Shown piece after piece: positions 1 to 8,617 of a DNA stretch of 48,194 nucleotides (position 1 is the stretch's first letter; the number at the start of each line of letters is the position of its first letter). A program made the position numbers and the translations under genes. This DNA comes from an uncultured Muribaculaceae bacterium (GTDB lineage: Bacteria > Bacteroidota > Bacteroidia > Bacteroidales > Muribaculaceae). The notes beneath the pieces were generated by a model. It saw nothing but the letters and a program-made list of their open reading frames with translations. It made no database searches and was not told the DNA's origin. The stretch covers positions 1-48,194 of the forward strand of contig CAJUCQ010000009.1 in NCBI GenBank assembly GCA_910584905.1, read 5' to 3'.

Positions 1-265
1 ACAGATTGGCCGGAATACCTGTCCGATAATCCCCGACAGGCACAATGCGCGAGTGTTCAGAAATATAAAGGCAAGCGGAAAATATGTTACTTTGACTAAC
101 TACAGACAAGCGCTATGACGCCTTAAGTTAATAGCATTGAATCGCGTCCGTACTTGCCGTTGATTTACAACCAATTCCTCCCCAAATCGAGGCCCAATCA
201 TCAAGCGCACCCGCGCATGCCGTTGATTTGCGGTGATTGATTATAAATGGGATGGGGCTGTGGGG
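1..265. other. Intergenic, no gene seen
   Basis: No coding region with Bacteroidales-like content is visible here. The stretch lies downstream of the stop of the minus-strand PLP/DapF fusion gene. It has two near copies of a short word (tgccgttgattt) around 152 and 221. I found no clear terminator or RNA gene. Confidence 0.5.
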
Positions 266-2341
266 TCAGTCGGTTGTGGTGCAGAATTCGCCTGAGAGGA
301 TTGTTACGGCTGGTCCGGTCATGAGGATGTGGCCTGTGGCGGGGTCGCGGTCGATGTCGAGGTGTCCGCCGATGAGGTTTACGGAGACGGGCCATTGTGC
401 TCGCCCGGTGATAACGGCGGCGTGTGCGGCGGCGCATGCTCCGGTGCCGCACGCCATTGTTTCGCCGGCGCCGCGTTCCCAAGCTCGCATGGAGAGGGAG
501 TGGTGGGAGTGGACTTTGACGAATTCGATGTTTGCGTTGTCGGGCCAGATGGTGTGTGTTTCGAGGGCGGGTCCGAGTGTGGCTATGGTTGAGTTGTCGA
601 AGTTGTCGACGAATACAACGCCGTGGGGGTTTCCGGTTGAAACGGCGGTGAGGGCTACGGTCTTTCCGGCGGCTGTGACAGGCTGTTCGATCATTTCGTC
701 GGCGTCGAAGGTGACGGGTATTTTTCGTGTGTCGGTGACGGGCAGGCCCATGTCGACGGTTACGGTTTCGGTGAGTCCGTCGATTCCGGGGTGTATTTCG
801 ACGGTGCGTATTCCGCTGAGGGTTTCGATGGCGAGAGTGGGTTTGTTGACGATACGGTTGTCGAAGATGTATTTGGCGACGCATCGTATGCCGTTTCCGC
901 ACATGCGTGCTTCGGAGCCGTCGGCGTTGAATATGCGCATGCGGCAGTCGGCGCCGGGCGTAGCGGGCGGGAGGATTGCGATGATGCCGTCGGTGCCAAC
1001 GCCGGTGTGTCGGCGGCTCATTTCGACGGCGAGTTCGGCGAGGTGGGGGACGTTGCGGTTGAAGCAGTCGACGTAGACGAAGTTGTTTCCGAGGCCGTGC
1101 ATTTTGGCGAAGGGGACGGTGGGTGCGTCGTCGGCGGGGAGGGGGGTGCCGTTTGCGAGGGAGTCGACGGCGTCGCGCAGGCGGTTGAGGCCGAGGGCGA
1201 GGACAGAACGGGGGACTCCGATGTTCATGCGCATGAATCCTTCGCCTTGAGCGCCGAAGGTGGAGCCTTCGCTGAGGGCGAGGCGGGCACGTTCGACGAG
1301 TAGTTTGATGAGGTCTTGGCGGGATAGCCGGAGGGCTGAGAAGTCGAGCCATACGGCGAAGGATGCTTGCGGGCGGTGGAATTTGACGAGTGGAATTTCG
1401 CGGGCGATGAAGTCGGCGGCGAAGTCGACGTTACGGCGGAGGTATTCGAGGGCTTGGTCGAGCCATTCTTCGCCGTGGGTGTATGCGGCTTCGGTGGCGA
1501 CCATCGCTGCAATCGGGGGGGCGTTGAATTCGTTGGCGTCGAGCCATTGGAAGAAGGGTCGGCGTAGTTTTTCGGATGTTATTGCGGTCCAAGCGCTGAC
1601 GATTCCGGGGATGTTGAAGGTCTTTGAGGGTGCGCCGAGGGTGACGGTGATTTCGGCGGCTTCGGGCGAGACTGTTGCCGTGGGGATGTGTCGGGTGCCG
1701 TCGAGCATCATGTCGCCGTAGATTTCGTCGGAGATGAGTATTATTCCGGCTTTGCGGCATATTCCGGCGAGTCGGGCGAGGGTGGGGGCGTCCCATTGGA
1801 GTCCGATCGGGTTGTGGGGGTTGCATACGAGCATCATGGCGGGGCGTTCGTCGCTGATTGTGCGTTCGAGGCCGTCGAAGTCCATGCGGTATGAGCCGTC
1901 GGGGGTGGGGACGAGGGGGTTGGTGACGACGCGGCGTCCGTTTCCTTCGATTACGGAGCGGAAGGAGTGGTAGACGGGCGGCTGGATTATGATTGCGTCG
2001 CCGGGGCGGGTGAAGAAGTTGATGCAGAGTCCGAGGCCTTTTTTGAGTCCGGGGAGGAATGTGAGGTTTTCGGGCGGGAGGGACCATCCGTGGCGCCGTT
2101 CGAGCCAGCGGGTGATGCTTTCCCAGAAGTGCGCCGGGGGCATGGTGTAGCCGAGGACGGCGTGGTTGAGGCGTTCGCGGAGAGCGTCGATGATTGCGGG
2201 GCATGCTTCGAAGTCCATGTCGGCAATCCAGAAGGGGAGGAGGTCGTGGCGCCCGAATTTCTCGTCCATTTCGTCGAATTTTGTGGCGCAGGTGTGGTGG
2301 CGGTCAACTACGCAGTCGAAGTCATAGGTTATTTTGTCCAT
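266..2341 (-). CDS. dapF: Fusion: MalY/PatB-type PLP enzyme + diaminopimelate epimerase
   Basis: This 691-residue protein joins two enzymes. Residues 1-395 are a fold-type I PLP enzyme of the MalY/PatB (C-S lyase/aminotransferase) family. It has FWIADMDF near the N-terminus, NPHNPIG at 174-180, SDEIYGD at 204-210 and the PLP lysine in APSKTF (Lys240). Residues 410-691 are a full-length diaminopimelate epimerase with MHGLGNNF at 414-421 and the two catalytic cysteines, Cys481 (MCGNGIRC) and Cys631 (ACGTGACA). A short linker (about 394-409) joins them in one frame without a stop. DapF converts LL-DAP to meso-DAP for peptidoglycan and lysine. The first half may act as a cystathionine beta-lyase or an aminotransferase; I infer that it may stand in for LL-DAP aminotransferase, but it is not the usual DapL type. 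No operon partner is visible. Confidence 0.9.
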   Translation of the reverse strand: MDKITYDFDCVVDRHHTCATKFDEMDEKFGRHDLLPFWIADMDFEACPAIIDALRERLNHAVLGYTMPPAHFWESITRWLERRHGWSLPPENLTFLPGLKKGLGLCINFFTRPGDAIIIQPPVYHSFRSVIEGNGRRVVTNPLVPTPDGSYRMDFDGLERTISDERPAMMLVCNPHNPIGLQWDAPTLARLAGICRKAGIILISDEIYGDMMLDGTRHIPTATVSPEAAEITVTLGAPSKTFNIPGIVSAWTAITSEKLRRPFFQWLDANEFNAPPIAAMVATEAAYTHGEEWLDQALEYLRRNVDFAADFIAREIPLVKFHRPQASFAVWLDFSALRLSRQDLIKLLVERARLALSEGSTFGAQGEGFMRMNIGVPRSVLALGLNRLRDAVDSLANGTPLPADDAPTVPFAKMHGLGNNFVYVDCFNRNVPHLAELAVEMSRRHTGVGTDGIIAILPPATPGADCRMRIFNADGSEARMCGNGIRCVAKYIFDNRIVNKPTLAIETLSGIRTVEIHPGIDGLTETVTVDMGLPVTDTRKIPVTFDADEMIEQPVTAAGKTVALTAVSTGNPHGVVFVDNFDNSTIATLGPALETHTIWPDNANIEFVKVHSHHSLSMRAWERGAGETMACGTGACAAAHAAVITGRAQWPVSVNLIGGHLDIDRDPATGHILMTGPAVTILSGEFCTTTD

Positions 2342-2862
2342 GAGGGCTTGGCTTTGCGGGGAGGATGTTATATATTTTGCAAAGGTAGATAAAAATTATA
2401 ACATTCGAGGGCTTGGCGGAGGTGTGTGCGGCATGTTTAAATAAATTTAAATATGGATGCAAAACGGGGTTTTTCGAAAAATATGTTTAAAAACATAAAA
2501 CGGCATTTGCAATTGAAATCGGGGCTGAAAAACGGCGCTACAAAGCTTGTAGGACAGATTCTTATGGCAGGCGAGGGCGTTTATGGGCGTGTTTCACTTA
2601 TGTTAAAAATGCTTACGGATAGTGCATGGATTAAAAACTTTCTTTAAATTAGCGCAAAATTAACAGGCATAAATCCTGACAATCCACCATAGAAACGACT
2701 AAAGAGTTAAACAATTGGAGTTTATAATCAAAAGCGACTCCATCCACGAAATTCAACTGAAAAAAATCCCTAAACAATATCAACCCTGAAGCCAAAGCGG
2801 CAGAAGCGTCCCCTACAGGCGGCCAAACGCGGAGGCCTTAAATTAATCAACAATTTTACTTT
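2342..2862. other. Long AT-rich intergenic leader before susC
   Basis: About 520 bases hold no convincing gene. The left edge carries the -7 box of the minus-strand gene. The rest is much more AT-rich than its surroundings. I could not find a TAnnTTTG box on the plus strand. A small inverted repeat (ggagt...actcc) lies near 2717-2741. The region probably holds the susC promoter and leader, possibly with transcript-level control, but nothing can be assigned. Confidence 0.5.
2380..2387 (-). promoter_or_regulatory. Bacteroidetes -7 box for the PLP/dapF fusion gene
   Basis: Read on the minus strand, this is TACCTTTG, a match to TAnnTTTG, about 39 nt upstream of the ATG at 2341. There is no good TTTG at the -33 position. 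Confidence 0.5.
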
Positions 2863-5800
2863 ATGAGAAAGCATCTATTTGTGACTCTGCTGTTGCTGAG
2901 CGGGATGCCTTTGTGCGGCGTGAACGTTGCCATGGCCAATCCCGAGCCACAATCGCAAAGTCAGGCGGCCGTAGTCATCCGCGGTACCGTCCTTGATGAA
3001 AACAATGAGCCCGTAATCGGCGCAAGTGTTGTTCAAAAGGGCACCAAGAATGCAGCCGCTACCGACGTCGACGGACACTTCTCAATCAAGGTAGCCGCCG
3101 GCACCCCGCTTGTAATCAGCTATGTTGGCTATAAAACTGTCACAGAGGCCGCAGCGGCAGACATGATGGTTTACATGCAGCCGACGACTGAAATGCTCAA
3201 CGAACTCGTGGCCATCGGTTACGGTTCGCAAAAGCGTGCCAACCTCACGGGTGCGGTTTCGACCGTAGACGTTTCGCGCACGATGGAGTCGCGTCCGGTC
3301 ACCGACGTGACCAAAGCCCTTCAGGGAGCTGTTCCGGGTCTGTCGATTACGACGTCGACGGGTGAAATCGGCGATGATGCCACGATGCGCGTGCGCGGTC
3401 TTGGCACGCTGTCGAACGACCAGTCGTCGGCACCTCTTATCGTTGTAGACGGTGTGGTTGTCGATGACCTCGCGTTCCTCAACGGCGACGATATCGCAGA
3501 AATTTCGGTTCTTAAGGACGCCGCTTCGGCTTCGATTTACGGTACGCGCGCCGCATTCGGTGTGATTCTCGTGACGACGAAGAACCCCGACAAGGCCGAC
3601 CGCATTTCGGTGTCTTACTCGAACAACTTCGGCTGGTCGCAGGCAACGGTACTTCCCGAGTTCATGACCACGGCCAACGATATCCGCACGGCTCTTCAGA
3701 GCGACTACCGTCAGGGCGGCAAATCGACCGAAATCTTCGGTATGTACTATGACAAGGTTCTTCCCTATGCCGAGGCATGGGAGCGTCAGAACGGCGGAGT
3801 CAAGTCCGGCTACCGCGAGCTGATGCCCTTCCAGAGCTGGGACAATGTGGGCGACTATGCCATCCTCGAAGACGGCTCGATGGTTCGCTACACGGACTGG
3901 GACGTGACCGGTATCCTCTATAACACGGCAGCACCCTCGCAGAAGCACAACGTGAGCCTCGAAGGCCGTAGCGGCCGCGCCGCCTACCGCCTTTCGTTCG
4001 GCTACGACGAGAGACAGGGTCTGATGAACTACAACCCCGAGACGATGAAGCGCTACATGGCCAACGCCAACGTGACAATCGACATCACGAAGTGGCTCAA
4101 GGCCGGCACCCGCATCAACTTCTCTCAGCGCAACTACCACCAGCCCAACACACAGCGTAATTCCTACCAGTATATATGGCGCTGGCCGGGCTTCTTCAAC
4201 ACCTATGGCTGGTCGCGCGACGAAGAGGGCAACCCGATGGATTGGCGAAATGAAATCTCCATCCGCAAGTATGCCGGCAACGACAACACGACCTCGACGC
4301 AGACCCGTCTTCAGGCTTTCCTCGAAGCTCAGATTATCAAGGGCCTGACCGTCAACGCCGACTTCACCTATCAGCTGCGCCGCTGGGACAACGAGCTTGA
4401 CCGCACGCCCTACACGGTGTATAACAACTGGACTTCGGCTCCGTTCTCGACATGGACATCGTTCACGCAGGCCAACACCTATGCTTATCAGAGCACGCGC
4501 CGCATCAACATGTGGACGACCAACGTCTTCGCTACCTATGCCAAGAGCTTCAATGACGTTCACAACCTGAAGGTGATGCTCGGTTTCACGGCCGAGAAGG
4601 AAGACTACAACTACTTCCTCGCCCAGCGCATGGGTCTTCTTGACTACAACCTCCCTGTAATCAATATGGCCAACGGCGACATGTACGTTTATCAGAACGG
4701 CTCCGCTAAGAACCACATGAATGCCGGCCACCGCGCCACGGCAGGCTGGTTCGGCCGTGTCAACTACGACTACAAGGGCATCTACCTCTTGGAATTCAAC
4801 GGCCGCTATGACGGTTCGAGCCGCTTCCCGGCCGCTGACCAGTGGGCATTCTTCCCCTCGGGTTCTATCGGTTACCGCTTCTCTGAAGAAGGCTACTTCA
4901 AGCCCCTCAAGAGCTGGTGGTCGAACGGTAAGCTCCGCGCCTCTTACGGTGAAGTGGGTAACGAAGCCGTCGGCAACAACATGTTCCTTGCAACGGTAGA
5001 ATCCGGCACGAGCAACTGGCTCAACGCATCGGGCCAGTATCTCAACAACCTCGGCCTTCCGAAGCTCGTGAGCCGCACCCTTTCGTGGGAGCGTATCTGC
5101 ACGACTGACGTAGGTGTGGACCTCGGCTTCTTCAACAACTCACTCAACGTAGGCTTCGACTGGTATCAGCGCGACACGAAGGACATGCTTGCCCGCGGAA
5201 TGGATCTTCCCTCCGTGCTCGGCACGACCGCTCCTTACACCAACGCCGGCGCTCTCCGCACCCGCGGTTGGGAAATCTCGGCCAGCTGGAACCACAGCTT
5301 TGGCGATGCTGACATCTACATCAGCGCCAACCTCTCCGACGCAACGACGAAGGTTACGCGCTGGAACGGTGTAGACGTAATTTACAGCTTCAACACGGGT
5401 TCGTTCTACGAAGGCGGCACCTACGGTGACATTTGGGGCTTCGAGACCGACCGCTTCTTCGAAGAGTCCGACTTCACGGGCAAGGATGCCGACGGCAACT
5501 GGATTTATGCTCCCGGCATCGCCGACCAGAGCGCACTTCAGACGGGCACCTTCCGTTACGGCCCCGGCGACATCAAGTTTGCTGACCTCAACGGCGACGG
5601 CGTGATCAACAACGGTGATCCCAACATGGTCGACGAAAACGGTGAACGCATCCCCGTCGGCACGCTCCGCAACCACGGTGACCTCAAGGTAATCGGCAAC
5701 CAGATGCCGCGCTACGAATACTCGTTCCGCATCGGCGGCGCCTACAAGGGCTTTGACCTCGACCTCTTCTTCCAGGGCGTGGGCAAGCGCAAGATGTGGT

Positions 5801-6315
5801 CGACTTCGTCGTTCGTGATTCCTCAGGGTCAGAGCTCGATCGGTAACTTCGAGAACCAGTCGGACTACAACACCTACGAATTTACCTACAACCCCGAAAC
5901 TCAGATGCAGGAAATCACGGGCTACAACATCGACCAGAACAACTGGTATCCGGGCATGTATGCCGGCGGTTCAGCCAGCGGTAACATCTCGAACATCGGC
6001 TACGGCTCGCTCAACTTCTACCCGCAGACGAAGTATCTCATGAACATGGCATACCTCCGCCTGAAGAGCGTGACCCTCGGCTACACGCTGCCGATCGACC
6101 TCACCCGCAAGGCTTACATCCAGAAGGCCCGCATCTACTTCACGGCAGAAAACCCCTGCCTCCTCTACAACGGCGCACGCCGCTATCCTCTTGATCCGGA
6201 AATCACGGGCTATCCCTCTGGTTCGACCTTCAACAGCAGCCAGAGCCTGGCAATGACGGGCCGCGCCGCTCCGATGATGCGCACCTACTCCTTCGGTATC
6301 CAAGTTTCCTTCTAA
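2863..6315 (+). CDS. SusC/RagA-family TonB-linked outer-membrane transporter
   Basis: This 1150-residue outer-membrane protein is the channel half of a SusCD glycan or peptide importer. A signal peptide covers residues 1-25, with cleavage likely after AMA. A carboxypeptidase-regulatory-like domain follows at about 38-110 (RGTVLDENNEPVIGASV). The TonB plug lies at about 115-240 (ALQGAVPGLS, LIVVDGVVVDD, LKDAASASIYGTRAAFGVI), then the beta-barrel to the C-terminus, ending in the aromatic VSF typical of outer-membrane barrels. Codon use is strongly C-ending, as in highly expressed genes. susD follows after 19 nt. No glycosidase, sulfatase, anti-sigma factor or hybrid two-component gene flanks the pair, so the substrate cannot be told from context. 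Confidence 0.95.
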   Translation: MRKHLFVTLLLLSGMPLCGVNVAMANPEPQSQSQAAVVIRGTVLDENNEPVIGASVVQKGTKNAAATDVDGHFSIKVAAGTPLVISYVGYKTVTEAAAADMMVYMQPTTEMLNELVAIGYGSQKRANLTGAVSTVDVSRTMESRPVTDVTKALQGAVPGLSITTSTGEIGDDATMRVRGLGTLSNDQSSAPLIVVDGVVVDDLAFLNGDDIAEISVLKDAASASIYGTRAAFGVILVTTKNPDKADRISVSYSNNFGWSQATVLPEFMTTANDIRTALQSDYRQGGKSTEIFGMYYDKVLPYAEAWERQNGGVKSGYRELMPFQSWDNVGDYAILEDGSMVRYTDWDVTGILYNTAAPSQKHNVSLEGRSGRAAYRLSFGYDERQGLMNYNPETMKRYMANANVTIDITKWLKAGTRINFSQRNYHQPNTQRNSYQYIWRWPGFFNTYGWSRDEEGNPMDWRNEISIRKYAGNDNTTSTQTRLQAFLEAQIIKGLTVNADFTYQLRRWDNELDRTPYTVYNNWTSAPFSTWTSFTQANTYAYQSTRRINMWTTNVFATYAKSFNDVHNLKVMLGFTAEKEDYNYFLAQRMGLLDYNLPVINMANGDMYVYQNGSAKNHMNAGHRATAGWFGRVNYDYKGIYLLEFNGRYDGSSRFPAADQWAFFPSGSIGYRFSEEGYFKPLKSWWSNGKLRASYGEVGNEAVGNNMFLATVESGTSNWLNASGQYLNNLGLPKLVSRTLSWERICTTDVGVDLGFFNNSLNVGFDWYQRDTKDMLARGMDLPSVLGTTAPYTNAGALRTRGWEISASWNHSFGDADIYISANLSDATTKVTRWNGVDVIYSFNTGSFYEGGTYGDIWGFETDRFFEESDFTGKDADGNWIYAPGIADQSALQTGTFRYGPGDIKFADLNGDGVINNGDPNMVDENGERIPVGTLRNHGDLKVIGNQMPRYEYSFRIGGAYKGFDLDLFFQGVGKRKMWSTSSFVIPQGQSSIGNFENQSDYNTYEFTYNPETQMQEITGYNIDQNNWYPGMYAGGSASGNISNIGYGSLNFYPQTKYLMNMAYLRLKSVTLGYTLPIDLTRKAYIQKARIYFTAENPCLLYNGARRYPLDPEITGYPSGSTFNSSQSLAMTGRAAPMMRTYSFGIQVSF

Positions 6316-6334
6316 CACCTGAAAGAAAAGCAAT

Positions 6335-8050
6335 ATGAAAAAAATTATATTAGGACTCGCCGCGTTTGCCGCCCTCGGCATGGCATCGTGCGACGATTTC
6401 CTCAATGACAACCGCTACCCCATGGACGAGCAGGTGGCAAATCCGGCGTTCTGGTCGAATCCGATGAACGTGCAGGCCGAGCTTAACGGCTTCTATAACA
6501 TCTTCTCCGGCTATGGCAACGGCTCGGGTCTCGGCTGGTTCTACGCCAAGAGCCTCAGCGACGACCAGAGCTTCACCGACGGCTTCCAAGACTGGGAGTA
6601 CACGGCTGTGCCCGCATCATCGGCATACTGGAACGACTCCTACACCTATATCCGCCGAGCCAACCTGCTCATCGAGGGTGTGACGTCGGGCACCATCACC
6701 GGCACGGAAGAGTCCGACTACATAGCACAGGCTCGTCTGATGCGCGGCTACAATTACTATCTCCTCGTCCGCTATTACGGCGATGTGCCCCTGATCAAGA
6801 AGGCTCTCGACCCCGCCGACACCGAGGAGCTCTACGGCCCGCGCGTAAACCGCGACGAGGTTATGGACTATGCTCTCGAGGACCTCAAGTTTGCAGTTGA
6901 AAACATCGGCGCCGAGTCGTCGAAGCTCACATTCAGCCGCGACCTCGCCCGCGCCATCATGAGTGAAGTATGTCTCTACGAAGGCACCTACTCAAGATAC
7001 CGCACGCTCGACGAGAACGGCAAGGCTGCTGACGAAACGCGCGCCAAGGCTTATCTGACCGAGGCCGCTAACGCCGCTCAGCCGCTTCTGGCCAAGTATC
7101 CCATCGGCACGGGCATCGCCAGCTACGAGGCTCTCTACAACTCGTTCCGCACGGTGATCAACGCCAACCCCGAGGTTATCTTCACGAAGAACTACGACAT
7201 CAACACGCTCAAGCACTCGACCGTCGACTACACGTCGTCGTCGACTCCTATCCGCGGTATCACCAAGGATGCGTTTGACAACTTCCTCTTCGTTGACGGC
7301 AAGCCCCTCGCCCTTACCGGCGAGAACAAGAGCGACGTCGCTACTGTCGACGCCGACGGCAATTACAGCATCAGCTCGGTTCTCGCCGTGCGCGACGCCC
7401 GCCTGTCGGTAATCACTGACCCGTTCATCTATTACACGGGCAAGCAGTATGCGCGTCCGAACACGATGCCCATGACTTCGACGACGGGCTACGGCGTGCG
7501 CAAGTACTGGACGTCGGAAATGACCTACGACGACGTGACGACCGCCAACCGCAACTACACCTGCGCTCCCCTCTACTGGGGCGCTTACGTGGCCCTCAAC
7601 TACGCCGAGGCCAAGGCTGAGCTCGGAACCCTCACCGATGCCGACCTCAACGAGACGCTCAACAAGCTTTATGCCCGCGCCGGCCTGCCGTCGAACCGCA
7701 CGGTTGCCGACCTCAACGCCATGACTGACCCGGCCAACAACATGAACGTGTCGAACCTCATCTGGGAGGTGCGCCGCTGCCGTCGTTGCGAGCTCATCAT
7801 GGACAACTGGATCCGCTACTGGGACCTCGTTCGCTGGCATCAGCTCGAAAAGCTTGACAACAGCAAGTATCCCAACATCCTTCTCGGTGCCAACATCACG
7901 GGTATGGATGTTCAGATCAGCAATGTCAACGGTTATATCGACGCTGCGTTCGGCCACGTTCGCCGCTACAACAAGAAGCATTACTTCTTCCCGATTCCTT
8001 CGACTCAGATGCAGCTCAACATTGCTCTCACTCAGAATCCGGGCTGGTAA
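6335..8050 (+). CDS. SusD/RagB-family surface nutrient-binding lipoprotein
   Basis: This 571-residue lipoprotein is the lid partner of the SusC channel encoded 19 nt upstream. The signal peptide ends in a lipobox (GMASC, Cys19) followed by DD, compatible with surface export. The SusD-like N-terminal region (ARLMRGYNYYLLVRYYGDVPL near 129-149) and the RagB/SusD C-terminal part (RRCRRCELIMDNWIRYWDLVRW, then YFFPIPSTQMQLN near the end) are both clear. It should bind the substrate at the cell surface and close over the SusC barrel. The specificity is unknown. Confidence 0.95.
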   Translation: MKKIILGLAAFAALGMASCDDFLNDNRYPMDEQVANPAFWSNPMNVQAELNGFYNIFSGYGNGSGLGWFYAKSLSDDQSFTDGFQDWEYTAVPASSAYWNDSYTYIRRANLLIEGVTSGTITGTEESDYIAQARLMRGYNYYLLVRYYGDVPLIKKALDPADTEELYGPRVNRDEVMDYALEDLKFAVENIGAESSKLTFSRDLARAIMSEVCLYEGTYSRYRTLDENGKAADETRAKAYLTEAANAAQPLLAKYPIGTGIASYEALYNSFRTVINANPEVIFTKNYDINTLKHSTVDYTSSSTPIRGITKDAFDNFLFVDGKPLALTGENKSDVATVDADGNYSISSVLAVRDARLSVITDPFIYYTGKQYARPNTMPMTSTTGYGVRKYWTSEMTYDDVTTANRNYTCAPLYWGAYVALNYAEAKAELGTLTDADLNETLNKLYARAGLPSNRTVADLNAMTDPANNMNVSNLIWEVRRCRRCELIMDNWIRYWDLVRWHQLEKLDNSKYPNILLGANITGMDVQISNVNGYIDAAFGHVRRYNKKHYFFPIPSTQMQLNIALTQNPGW

Positions 8051-8073
8051 TCGGCGATAGATAGTTGATACAT

Positions 8074-8100
8074 CGGCTTCCCCCCCCTCCGGGGAAGCCG
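8074..8100. terminator. Perfect hairpin after susD
   Basis: A perfect 10-bp stem (cggcttcccc / ggggaagccg) with a C-rich loop starts 23 nt after the susD stop. There is no T-tract, so it may protect the mRNA 3' end rather than terminate. Confidence 0.45.
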
Positions 8101-8108
8101 GAATACGG

Positions 8109-8153
8109 GAGACTGTGTCGTACACACACGTGCGACACAGTCTCTTGCTTTTG
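8109..8153 (+). terminator. Intrinsic terminator of the susCD operon
   Basis: A perfect 12-bp stem (gagactgtgtcg at 8109-8120, cgacacagtctc at 8133-8144) with a 12-nt loop is followed by a T-rich stretch (ttgcttttgttt). Confidence 0.75.
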
Positions 8154-8305
8154 TTTGAGGCGAGGTCGCAGTCGCAACACGTTTTCGGCCCTTCGGTTTT
8201 CGGCGGGTGCGGCCTAATCGCGTCCGTGCATGGGACGGGCGGGTGAACAATAGGGCTGGGGCCGGTGTTTTTATTGCGTATACTAACCTTTTAATTTGTT
8301 CTGTT

Positions 8306-8467
8306 ATGGAAAAATATGTATGCACTGTCTGCGGCTATGTCTATGACCCGGCAGTCGGAGACCCCGATAACGGGATTGAACCGGGGACGTCGTTCGAAGA
8401 CCTCCCGGAGTCGTGGACCTGCCCCGAATGCGGGGTTGGCAAGGATATGTTCGAGCCTGAGGGCTGA
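8306..8467 (+). CDS. rd: Rubredoxin
   Basis: This 53-residue iron protein has the two rubredoxin knuckles CTVCGY (Cys6, Cys9) and CPECGV (Cys39, Cys42), which bind one Fe. The ATG at 8306 gives the normal family start (MEKYVC); the longer open frame upstream lacks family similarity. It lies 150 bp upstream of a flavodiiron protein, its known electron acceptor in anaerobes, so it most likely passes electrons to that enzyme for O2 or NO reduction. Rubredoxins also serve other acceptors. Confidence 0.96.
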   Translation: MEKYVCTVCGYVYDPAVGDPDNGIEPGTSFEDLPESWTCPECGVGKDMFEPEG

Positions 8468-8483
8468 CGGATGCCTGCTTTGG

Positions 8484-8501
8484 CCGCCTGCGGGCGGTTT
8501 T
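8484..8501 (+). terminator. Short GC hairpin with T4 after rubredoxin
   Basis: The stem ccgcc/ggcgg with loop tgcg is followed by tttt, 17 nt after the rubredoxin stop. It is short, so it may only attenuate transcription into the flavodiiron gene. Confidence 0.4.
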
Positions 8502-8617
8502 CGGAGCCGCGGCGTGCGCCCGGAGCATTTATCCGCTGACTGTGAGTGTCGGCGGGGAGGCGGCGGGGGAGCGGCTGCGGCGCATGATTTTATAATCAGA
8601 GTTGAATTTTATCGAGT

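Noticed and set aside
201..1352. 383-residue Arg/His/Pro-rich frame over the DapF half
   Set aside because: Composition typical of a GC-rich shadow frame; the DapF frame is clearly the coding one.
2453..2647. 64-residue plus-strand frame in the susC leader
   Set aside because: AT-rich, Lys/Leu-biased translation with no recognisable domain or start signal; looks like a chance frame in non-coding DNA.
3082..4731. 549-residue frame antisense to susC
   Set aside because: It mirrors the strongly C-ending codons of susC; the translation has no domain and runs fully inside a certain gene.
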